Source: Stramenopiles sp. TOSAG23-6 (lineage: Eukaryota > Sar). Taken from it: a stretch of 43,188 bases of DNA. Where the stretch lies: NCBI GenBank assembly GCA_900128565.1, contig LT635932.1:1-43188 (forward strand). The letters are read 5' to 3'. Positions 34,906 to 42,536 of the stretch are shown here, in pieces. A program made the translations under genes and the position numbers. Positions within the stretch are counted from its first letter, which is position 1; each line of letters begins with the position of its first letter. The notes below the pieces were generated by a model. It made no database searches, was not told the DNA's origin, and worked only from the letters and a program-made list of their open reading frames with translations.

Positions 34906-37809
34906 TTATTTCAGAGTTATTTTTGTGTGCACATTCAATTTCTTTGCAAGTTCTTCAGCATCTAAAACTCTGTTTACTTTATTCTTCCAATTTAGTTCTA
35001 ACTTCATTTGCATTTGATCTCTCAAAGAATTGTTTAGTTGATGTTGTAATTCCCTTCGTGTATGTGTTTTGGCCCAAGCAGCTCTTTTTCTCTCCATTAC
35101 TTTGGTATCCAGTCCCGCAATTTGACTTTCTAGATAGTCTCTTCTATTATCTATATCGCCGACTAAATTTATTGCTTCTTCCATCTTTCTATCAGTCTTA
35201 CACATAGTTTTACTGTACAAAGAATTTGCGTTCTTTTCTTCCGCAAACATATTCATCAGTTGTGTTGTTTCTTCATTTTTTGTCATCAGTAGAGATTGAA
35301 GTTTAGTCTTTCCTCTCTTGACGTCGTCTAATTGTTTCTGCAAGTCAAATGAAGTGCTTTGCTCTTGATCTATCATCGACTCAAGTGTGTTTTGTGCGAC
35401 TGCAGCTTCTGTTTCTGACATCTCGAGGCGTTCTTGTAAACGTTTAGCTTGTAATTTTGCAGTGTACGTTTGTTTAGTAAATATTTCTACTGCGTGATTT
35501 TTTTCAATTAATTCATCTTGTAAAAGAGTTATTTTTGATTGTACCATATGTGCATCTGCTATATGAAGTGCTTCTTGTCTTGAATAAGCCTCCTTTAACT
35601 TGAATATTTTTTCCGAATTTACTTCGATCTGCAAGCTTAATTCTTTACCTTTGTGTAAGGTTTGTTTTAATTCTTTCTGTAATAAATTATAATCTGTCTG
35701 TGTATTTTGTGACAATAGCTTCATTTTTTCAATGGTTTCTTTTTTATGTCGGAAGTGACTCTTATGCATTTTGTATTGTTGTTCAACATTGGCTAAGTGA
35801 TTTGCCTCGGTACATTGTACAGTGACCATTTGCTGAATTTGGGTATTGAACTGGTCTTCATTAGCTTTTTCGTCTCGTAGCTCTTGAAGTGTCACCTTTT
35901 GTTCATTTCGTAAAATTTCAAATTGTGTTGATAAATCATCGACTTCTGCTCTTGTTCTTGCTTCCTCATTTTGTAACTTTTCAAGCTGAGATAATTCATC
36001 ATCTACTTGTCTCTTGAGTTTTATAATTTCTTCGCCATTAATAGTAGACATTCCTACAGCAGTTTTTTCATTTGAAACAATTTGAGCTGTAATCCGTTTT
36101 GTACGTTCATTTGCTGTATTGAGATCAGCAGTTATAAATGCATTACGAGATATTTCATCCTTAAGACCGCTTGTGAGTTGCTCATTTTCTAATTCAAGTT
36201 TTGTTATCATATCCCTCATTTCTACCTTCGTTTTCAAAAATTGTTTTCTTTCATCTTCGCATATCTGATTTGCATTATTCAACGATTGCTCCGATAATTG
36301 AACTTGATTCATTTGTTGGTTGACTTTATCAGTGATATTATCAAGACTTTCGTTTAATGATTCATTTTCGTTTGCAATAGATTTGTTTGCTTCATTTAAA
36401 TTGGTAACTACGTCTTCCATTTGATTTTTCAATTGCACTAAATCTGAAGCTACATTATCGAATTGATGGCTGATATCTGCATAATCAATTTCTGCTTCCT
36501 CAGTTTCACAACAAAGGGCACCATATGCACCACGAATATCACTTAGTTCAGCTTGTTTGTCCTCTTTTTGTTTTCCCCACTGTAATATCTTCTCATTGAA
36601 TACATTTCGATCAGCACGGGCTTTCTGTAATCGAATTTGTATGAAACTTTCTTGATTTTTAAGACGTGTCGATTCATTCTTTAATTCTAAAGTATTTTCT
36701 ACAGCTGAACGACACAGTTTTGATAAATCCTTATTCTGAGCGACGATAATTTCAATGCTAGCTTCCATAACATCATTCTCACTTTTAAATGTCTCTTTCT
36801 TTAGAATATATTCTTCCTGCAATTCTGTTTGATTATGAATTTCTTCAACAACGGACGAAATTTTCATATTACTTTGATTCAAACGATTAGCTAAAGTTAA
36901 TGACATCTTTTCCTTTTCCTCTAACTGTGTTTTAAAAATTTGAATTGATGCATCCATTTCTTCTTTTTCAGCTAAATTATTTATCTCTTCTTTTTTCTTT
37001 TCTGCAATTTTTGTGCAAAGAATATTATTATTATTTTCTTGTAGTTTCAAACGATTTTCCATTTCGACCTTCATCTTGTCGAGTAAAGTCCATCGTAATT
37101 CAATATCATCTGCAACAACTTCAAGTTTCATTTGTTTATCTCTTAATTGTGTATTAAGAGACCTAAGCTTTTTTTCTTTAGCCGTGATATTGCGGTCGAT
37201 AGACGAAGCGTCCATTTTGTAATTTTGTAAAGTTTGTAATAATTCGGAGCATTCCTTTTGATTAGTTTCTTGCAACCTTTTCACTTCACTTTTGCTTACC
37301 TCTAATTCATCTATCATCTTTTTATTATCCATTAGAATATCCTGTAAAGTACTTTCCATCGCACGAATATTTGCATTACTTTCAGATAATCTGTTAGATA
37401 CTTTGCGACTTGACTGAAGATCAATTTCAAGTCTCTCTCGCATCTTTTTTAATTGCTTTTCGCTTTGAACAACTTTCATACCTATCTCATAGCATTTGCG
37501 CTCAGATTCAGTATTATCTGTCTTTAATATTTCATAGCTAGATCGTAATTCTTTGCGCAGTTCTAATCGCTGAACTCGAAAAGACTTTTCATTGACTAGA
37601 CTTTGACGTAAAGCCTCGTCTTTGGCTTGAGCTGCGTGTAAATTCCTGAGTAAAACTGTCTCATAACGAGATTTATCAAGAATTCTTGTCTTCAATAAAT
37701 CATGAACCGAACCTGTAATATCTGCGCTTGTATATCGCTGCCCATTTGAGGACAGCGATTCGTTATAAGGTTCATATGCGTTAAATAGATTAGGCACTTC
37801 ACAGGACAT
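34906..37809 (-). CDS. Long coiled-coil protein, unrecognised
   Basis: This is a 967-residue protein without introns, starting at the ATG at 37809. After about 30 residues of ordinary sequence (MSCEVPNLFNAYEPYNESL) almost the whole length is predicted alpha-helix with heptad-like spacing, rich in E, K, Q, L and N and nearly free of proline. There is no membrane segment and no enzyme motif. The C-terminal part has a conserved-looking basic-aromatic stretch (KRAAWAKTHTRRELQHQL, then WKNKVNRVLDAEELAKKL). Length and composition fit structural coiled-coil proteins of cilia, basal bodies or cytoskeleton (compare the CCDC39/CCDC40 class), but I could not match it to any of them. Function is unknown. 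Confidence 0.8.
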   Translation of the reverse strand: MSCEVPNLFNAYEPYNESLSSNGQRYTSADITGSVHDLLKTRILDKSRYETVLLRNLHAAQAKDEALRQSLVNEKSFRVQRLELRKELRSSYEILKTDNTESERKCYEIGMKVVQSEKQLKKMRERLEIDLQSSRKVSNRLSESNANIRAMESTLQDILMDNKKMIDELEVSKSEVKRLQETNQKECSELLQTLQNYKMDASSIDRNITAKEKKLRSLNTQLRDKQMKLEVVADDIELRWTLLDKMKVEMENRLKLQENNNNILCTKIAEKKKEEINNLAEKEEMDASIQIFKTQLEEKEKMSLTLANRLNQSNMKISSVVEEIHNQTELQEEYILKKETFKSENDVMEASIEIIVAQNKDLSKLCRSAVENTLELKNESTRLKNQESFIQIRLQKARADRNVFNEKILQWGKQKEDKQAELSDIRGAYGALCCETEEAEIDYADISHQFDNVASDLVQLKNQMEDVVTNLNEANKSIANENESLNESLDNITDKVNQQMNQVQLSEQSLNNANQICEDERKQFLKTKVEMRDMITKLELENEQLTSGLKDEISRNAFITADLNTANERTKRITAQIVSNEKTAVGMSTINGEEIIKLKRQVDDELSQLEKLQNEEARTRAEVDDLSTQFEILRNEQKVTLQELRDEKANEDQFNTQIQQMVTVQCTEANHLANVEQQYKMHKSHFRHKKETIEKMKLLSQNTQTDYNLLQKELKQTLHKGKELSLQIEVNSEKIFKLKEAYSRQEALHIADAHMVQSKITLLQDELIEKNHAVEIFTKQTYTAKLQAKRLQERLEMSETEAAVAQNTLESMIDQEQSTSFDLQKQLDDVKRGKTKLQSLLMTKNEETTQLMNMFAEEKNANSLYSKTMCKTDRKMEEAINLVGDIDNRRDYLESQIAGLDTKVMERKRAAWAKTHTRRELQHQLNNSLRDQMQMKLELNWKNKVNRVLDAEELAKKLNVHTKITLK

Positions 37810-38180
37810 TTTTTTTCAATATTGCGCACTATATTACGACGTTAATAAGTGCTTCTTCAAGGACGTCGATTATAATTTGTGATTCAGTGTACAACAAAGT
37901 ACTGGTAATGTGATACAATAGGGAAATGTTGAATCTTAAAGAGTTGCTTCTTATTGCAGACAATTATTTCGATGATTTTGAGATCCACTTGAAGGAATTT
38001 CCTTATCCTTTCAACACGACGTAACGGTTAGTAACGTCCCATTGCTAATCTGATTTCGTGTTTTAACAGTTCGTTTGACTGCGACTGGCTTCTTTTCGTA
38101 AGGTGTAGTACCGGTAACTTGTAAGTACTTTGCAAAAATAGACCAGGGTAGTCCTGTAATTACTTTCATTACAAATAGCA
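37810..38180. promoter_or_regulatory. Divergent promoter region between the coiled-coil and methyltransferase genes
   Basis: This 371-bp gap separates two genes pointing away from each other, so it should contain both promoters. I see no recognisable element. Weak open frames here look like chance. Confidence 0.4.
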
Positions 38181-39065
38181 ATGCATAGCCCTGCCGTCGT
38201 TCCAGATATATCGCATATGTCTTATAGAGATTGGGATAGTGTTTATGAACCAGCGGAGGATACATTTTTATTTTTGGACTCTCTGAAGGAAGAAAGTTCA
38301 TTTTTAAAAACCTTGCAACCTACAATTTGTCTCGAAATTGGTTGTGGAAGTGGTTGTGTTGTGACATATTTGTCACAGTTGTTACGCTCGTTGTTACCAA
38401 ATATGGCACCCCCTCTTCTCTTTGCTACAGATATTAATATTCGCGCTGCACAAGTAGCAACTAGAACTGCACTTAGAAATGGTGTCAGTCTTGACGTGGT
38501 TTGTACTGACCTTACTGAAGCGGTCCACTCACGACTCACTGGAATTGTAGATATCATTGTGTTTAATCCCCCATACGTCCCATCTCCACAATCCGAGGTT
38601 GGATCGCGTGGTATAGAAGCTACATGGGCAGGTGGAATTGATGGTCGTGAAGTAATTGATCGAACTCTTCCTTTAATTAAAGAGTTGCTATCGCCTATTG
38701 GAGTATTTTATCTAGTTGTTGTAATTGAAAATAAACCGAAAGAGCTTGCTGAAGCAGCCGCACGTATTGGACTCAGTTGTCAACGTGTAGCAGCTCGTAA
38801 TGCAAGAATGGAAAAACTTTCTGTGTTGAAATTTACTCATAGTGGACAATATATTGATGCTCATATTGCTAGTCTGGAAATGACGCGTACTGCGAGTGAG
38901 ATTCTTCCAGCGGCACACGATACTCTCTTTACTAGAACAATTTTTGCTGATATTGATGAAAAAGTAGATCAAACAATAGATAGCAAAATGGACCAGACAG
39001 TAGATGATAATGTTAAGCGTAGCGTTGAGAACAAGTTCAGTGGCTGTACTTTTCTATTCGGTTAG
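38181..39065 (+). CDS. N6AMT1: eRF1 glutamine methyltransferase (MTQ2/N6AMT1/HemK2 family)
   Basis: Members of this family transfer a methyl group from S-adenosylmethionine to the glutamine of the GGQ motif of release factor eRF1, usually together with the small partner TRM112. Residues 20-27 are the family hallmark YEPAEDTF, EIGCGSG near 52 is the cofactor-binding loop, FATDIN follows, and NPPY at about 129-132 is the catalytic motif of amino- and glutamine-methyltransferases. The core ends near residue 225. About 70 further residues (rich in D, K, V and T, with DEKVDQTID and SKMDQTVDD) form an extension not usual for the family, which normally has about 215 residues. The ATG at 38181 is used; MSYRDWDSVYEPAEDTF at 38217 is a possible alternative start. 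There is no intron. Confidence 0.9.
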   Translation: MHSPAVVPDISHMSYRDWDSVYEPAEDTFLFLDSLKEESSFLKTLQPTICLEIGCGSGCVVTYLSQLLRSLLPNMAPPLLFATDINIRAAQVATRTALRNGVSLDVVCTDLTEAVHSRLTGIVDIIVFNPPYVPSPQSEVGSRGIEATWAGGIDGREVIDRTLPLIKELLSPIGVFYLVVVIENKPKELAEAAARIGLSCQRVAARNARMEKLSVLKFTHSGQYIDAHIASLEMTRTASEILPAAHDTLFTRTIFADIDEKVDQTIDSKMDQTVDDNVKRSVENKFSGCTFLFG

Positions 39066-39100
39066 TTTTAACCCTAAATTTTCTATTCGGTTAGTTTTAA
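39050..39100. repeat. 22-bp direct repeat across the stop codon of the methyltransferase gene
   Basis: The 22 bases at 39050-39071 (starting TTTTCTATTCGG) recur exactly at 39079-39100. The first copy contains the stop codon (39063-39065). An AATAAA, a candidate poly(A) signal, begins at 39099. Confidence 0.9.
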
Positions 39101-39136
39101 TAAATGAAATAAGAATCTATTTAGTTAGTTATAGTT

Positions 39137-39738
39137 TTATACATCAGCATAAATTTTGATTTTTCTTTTTGGTGAAATCACATCAAAGTCAGTATACTCA
39201 AATACTGGTTTAATATTAGGAATATTCGAAAACGAACTTTTACAACAGGGCATTACAACTGCAATACGAGGCATCGGCATTCTTTGCCAGAATTCATGTA
39301 GTGGTGCATGACTATGACAACCAACAACTATACTAAGACAATGTATACGCTGTTTTGGCAAAACAAAGTTTTGACTAAGACCCTTGAACATGAAAAAAGA
39401 ATCTCCATACTTTGAATCTTTAATCGCTTTTAATGAAGGGTGGCTTATTTCTAAAAGTGGATCAATAGAAAACATTGTAAAATCAATCCCCTTATTTTTT
39501 ACGTTTTTTACTTCATTTGTACTATTTGTACTATTTGTACTATTTGTAGTAGTAGTCAATTCATTAAAACCATACATTTCATTTTCATTTGACTTTACAA
39601 CTAAATCATAAGAAACTTGTTTCATGTTAGCTTTCCGACAAAGTAAAGAATTATTTTCTATTGCAAGTCGTATAGCTGCAGCGCATAATGGAAGTTTCCC
39701 ATCACCAAGTACATACACTTTTACATTTGCTAAAGTAT
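39137..39738 (-). CDS. C-terminal exon of an unrecognised protein (HSHAPLHEFW / MPCC motifs)
   Basis: The frame has no ATG upstream of VYVLGDGKLPLCAAAIRLAI, so it must be joined to an earlier exon, most simply the RRM-like one at 39850-40715 on the same strand. Conserved-looking blocks are VYVLGDGKLPL, FTMFSIDPLLE, VVGCHSHAPLHEFWQRM and IAVVMPCC, and the end is PKRKIKIYADV. A run of NST (residues in TTTTNSTNSTNSTNE) is a low-complexity insertion. I have the impression of a family shared by protists but cannot name it, and no catalytic function can be claimed. The likely exon start is 39738, after the acceptor CGGCAG. Confidence 0.6.
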
Positions 39739-39855
39739 CTGCCGGTTTGTGTATTATGTATTGTAAATAAATATGTCAAATTTAAAATTCGTCAGCTACA
39801 GAATTGTTTGGGAAAATAAATAAATTTGAAATTCATAATGAAAACCAACATATAC
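39739..39855 (-). other. Short intron joining the two parts of the RRM-like gene (ends unresolved)
   Basis: Coding sequence fades after ...ATEKALKY and resumes at TLANVKVYVLGDGK. Donor candidates are GTATAT at 39855 and GTTGGTTTTCAT at 39849; the best acceptor is CGGCAG ending at 39739. Both donors are in phase 2 and all nearby acceptors need phase 1, so no simple GT-AG pair keeps the frame. ATA is present at both ends of the gap, and joining there would restore the frame. A stem TCAAATTTA/TAAATTTGA lies inside. Confidence 0.5.
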
Positions 39856-40715
39856 TTCAGGGCTTTTTCTGTAGCAGCAACTATCGACATGACTTCAGTT
39901 ATTTCCTTGTCGTACACTTTTTTACCAATTAAATCAACATTAGTAAGTAAATTCATGAGTGGATTTGAAATTGGATGAAAAGACCGTGATAAACTTAACA
40001 TTCTTGTCATATACACCCCAGTAGGTATAGGACAAGTAGAATGAGTAATACGATTTAGATTTCCTTTCAAATTATTTTGGCTCACTACTCTGCTCTTCTG
40101 TCTATTACTCAAGTGCTCACAACTTTTGACTACTAAGTCTCTATTACCATACTCTACACATAATTGATTTAGCGACATCTTTTGGAACTTCTCAATAGTT
40201 TTAACACTTCGAATATGAGGATCTCTTGCAGATTTCCAAAGAATTTGTTCACCAGTGTCCGAGTTGAAGCCAAGTTCGAAGCCAACCAATAAATTTGTTG
40301 GCGCATACAAAGTGTTAGAATCTGGGATACACACAAAAGAACATTGACCAGATGTTTTTTTCTGTTTGTTACTGCTTTTTTTATGGAGAGGCACAAATTC
40401 AGTTGAAGCAAAATTTGATTGAAATAGACCCTTGCTAGAAGATGTACAACGCTGTTTCTGGAGACTGAGTTGATGAAGACTAGTAATTACAGTCCGAGCA
40501 GACCTAACATCTTTGTATAGAACCCAAATAGATCCCTTTGTTTTTCTACAAGAAAAATCAACTGCTACGTGAGGTACTCCCGTTGTCGATAACAACTCAA
40601 TAACATCATCATTAGAAAATTTACTAGGCATCAAGCCACGGATATATATACAATCACTTTGACCAAGCCTGAAATCTCTACAAATAGGCCATTCGTGCAT
40701 ATGTGCCGGAATCAT
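39850..40715 (-). CDS. N-terminal exon of an RRM-like protein
   Basis: I start at the ATG at 40715 (MIPAHMHEWPICRDFRLG), because the frame upstream has only a TTG. Residues of about 20-90 look like an RNA recognition motif: CIYIRGL matches RNP2, KGSIWVLYKD matches RNP1, and the strand-helix spacing between them fits. The following 200 residues contain basic and serine-rich stretches (KKSSNKQKKTSG) and LLVGFELGFNSDTGEQILWKS, which I do not recognise. The exon ends about residue 288 at ATEKALKY, just before T-rich sequence. RNA binding is a reasonable inference from the RRM pattern; the biological role is unknown. Confidence 0.6.
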
Positions 40716-41098
40716 GATTTGCAATCAAATAAAGGAAGAAAAACTAAAATCTTCAAAGATTTTTCATCTTTAGGAAACACGTGTAAAGCAATTTGGAAAT
40801 TGGAAAGAGAAGCACACGCGAAGGATGAGCCTTAAAAAAAAAGCCGGAAAAACGCAAACAAAAAAAACAAAAAGTCGTTAAGTTTGAAGGAAGACTTCGT
40901 ATTGGAAAATGCAGTCCAAACGAACTGAACTGGTACAAATTTTCATACTAAAAAGAAGAATAAAGTTTTTATGATTCCACTATATATAAATAAGCACATA
41001 TTACAGTATGTGTACTCATGCGCGAAGAATAAATTATTGTCCGATAAGTAATATCATAATTATAACGATAAGCAGATTTTTATTCTGTAAAATAGTAG
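40716..41098. other. Intergenic region, nothing recognised
   Basis: About 380 bp of AT-rich DNA separate the start of the RRM-like gene and the stop of the hydrolase gene, both on the minus strand. It should hold the promoter of the former and the 3' end of the latter. A long A-rich stretch (40826-40872) is the only striking composition. Confidence 0.4.
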
Positions 41099-41851
41099 TT
41101 ACTTTTTCAAAACTTGAGATAGAAATGTTTCCTTCAACATAGGAGTACTAAACATTGTATAAGTACCCTCGGTAGAAGCTTTTTGACCAATTTCCGTTGT
41201 TGTTGCAGTGCAATCAGTCAAAGTGATTACATTGAAACCTTTTTCATATGCGGTTCTCATGTATAGCGAAAAATATGTGACTGTTTTTTTTGTTAGGTAC
41301 GGAATTTAGTACAAAAAAAAATTGAAATTTAGTATGAAAACGTACATTGTAGACTCCACACAACAATTAGTGAGAAAGCCTCCAAGAATTACTGTTTCAA
41401 TATCATTCGATATGAGAAGATTTTCAAGATTCGTATTTGTGAAGGCATCTAGTCCTTTTTTGCCCTTTACAACAAGGTCATTTTCATCCGGTTTCATTTT
41501 TTCGTAGAAATCTGCATTCCAGGTATTTTCAGTAAAAAGAGAACCATCTTTGCACCCTGCAAGAATTCCAAGTTTGGAATTGGGATTATCACTTGAGTCA
41601 GCTTTAAACATTATTGGAGCATGTATAACAAGCATTCCACATTCACGAGCTTTCTTCGCAACTTCAACTGAATTTTCAAGCATATTTGTTTTTTGCATAA
41701 CATTTAGAACAGCATCATACATTTTCCCTCCCTTTGAAGTAAACTCATTTTGATACTCAATGAAAACACACGCCGACTTTTGAGGAACAATATCACAGCC
41801 TCCTTTAGCATCGGTGGCATTAAATACACGGTCTGAAATAGTATTTGTCAT
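41099..41851 (-). CDS. Isochorismatase-family cysteine hydrolase (two exons)
   Basis: This family hydrolyses amides or vinyl ethers with an Asp/Lys/Cys triad; the substrate here is unknown. Exon 1 (41851 to about 41345) encodes ACVFIEYQNEF, where glutamate 32 stands at the position of the usual catalytic aspartate. It also has the lysine in VVKGKKGLDAF (residue 129) and GGFLTNCCVEST, with nucleophile cysteine 164. Exon 2 (about 41257-41099) continues MRTAYEKGFNVITLTDCTATT and ends FLSQVLKK. The product is about 221 residues, normal for the family. The intron sits five residues after the nucleophile. The family pattern VEST-M-R-T-AYEKGF fits if the exons join at the ATG present on both sides; GT-AG splicing (41345 to 41256) also keeps the frame but gives VEST-I-T-AYEKGF and loses the conserved arginine. 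Confidence 0.85.
41256..41345 (-). other. Short intron of the hydrolase gene
   Basis: The donor region is GTACGTTTTCAT, identical over 12 bases to the donor proposed in the giant gene. A clear CCTAAC followed by AAACAG lies inside, but that acceptor gives the wrong phase. ATGAG ending at 41256 is the only nearby AG that keeps the frame. ATG occurs at both edges, so a junction at ATG (removing 41344-41258) would restore the expected protein exactly. Confidence 0.7.
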
Positions 41852-42021
41852 TTTATAAAGACCAATTCCTGATTTTCAAAATTTTACAATCAAAACAAGT
41901 TTTTGTTGATCAAGCAATTTGTACATGCCCATGTCACATGTCACACATAAAAAAACAATATTATATGACAGCAGCAGGCCAATGTAAAAAATTGTCAATT
42001 TGAATTTTCAACTAAAAACAT
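41852..42021. promoter_or_regulatory. Upstream region of the hydrolase gene and downstream of tRNA-Gly
   Basis: A run of five T (minus strand, 42015-42019) directly behind the tRNA is a Pol III terminator. The rest, up to the ATG at 41851, should hold the hydrolase promoter; I see no specific element. Confidence 0.4.
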
Positions 42022-42092
42022 TGCACCGACCGGGAATCGAACCCGGGTCTTCCGCGTGGCAGGCGAATATTCTACCACTAGACCACCGGTTT
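42022..42092 (-). tRNA. tRNA-Gly (anticodon GCC) with mismatched acceptor start
   Basis: The minus strand folds as a 71-nt tRNA including discriminator A. The anticodon loop CTGCCAC gives GCC. The A box TGGTCTAGTGG and B box GGTTCGATTCC are intact, and there is no intron. The 3' acceptor strand TCGGTGC expects GCACCG at the start, but the gene begins AAACCGG, leaving positions 1 and 2 mismatched (A against C72, A against G71), with a G-U pair at position 7. A T-run terminator follows within a few bases. It is a real gene or a recent pseudogene. Confidence 0.85.
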
Positions 42093-42536
42093 ACTTCTGC
42101 CGCATCATATGATTTTCATCAAATACAATCTGGTTGATCACTTTTAGTAATGAATACTCCGACTCAAATTGACAAAACAAAAATTTATTTACCTGGAATC
42201 GAAGTAATCTCTCACATAGTTGTCAAAATAAGGGACAAATGAAAATTTTGTAGAAAAAATTATACGGGATGAAAAAAAAATTCGAAATCTAATCGTAAAA
42301 TAAAATAGACCAAGATGTTTTTTATTTAAAAGTGTAATGTAAAAATGATTTTCTCTCCCAGTAGGTGATCCTTTTCTTATCAAAATCTCAAAATTTGACA
42401 AATTCAAAAAATGAAACTACTCCAAATTTGGAAAATGTTGAGTGTCACACCTCCCTTAGTCATCAAGTGTTGTACTACTTTACTGTAAGAATATTTCAGA
42501 TATTTATTTCTTCCATTCTTATTTTTTTTATTAAAT
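42093..42536. other. AT-rich spacer with one intron-like fragment
   Basis: No gene is convincing between the tRNA and the membrane-protein stop. A 72-codon open stretch at 42189-42407 (-) is phenylalanine- and isoleucine-rich and looks like chance in AT-rich DNA. Within it, minus-strand 42288-42266 reads ATTTCGAATT, T-run, CATCCC, which resembles bases 251-279 of the giant gene's intron. Confidence 0.4.

Noticed and set aside
34906-37809. Naming the coiled-coil protein as CCDC39, CCDC40 or a myosin tail
   Set aside because: Length and helix content fit, but I found no specific motif shared with any of them. Coiled-coil similarity alone is not evidence.
42189-42407. Possible 72-residue protein between tRNA and membrane-protein gene
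   Set aside because: Low-complexity F/I/R composition in AT-rich DNA, no family pattern, and it overlaps an intron-like fragment.
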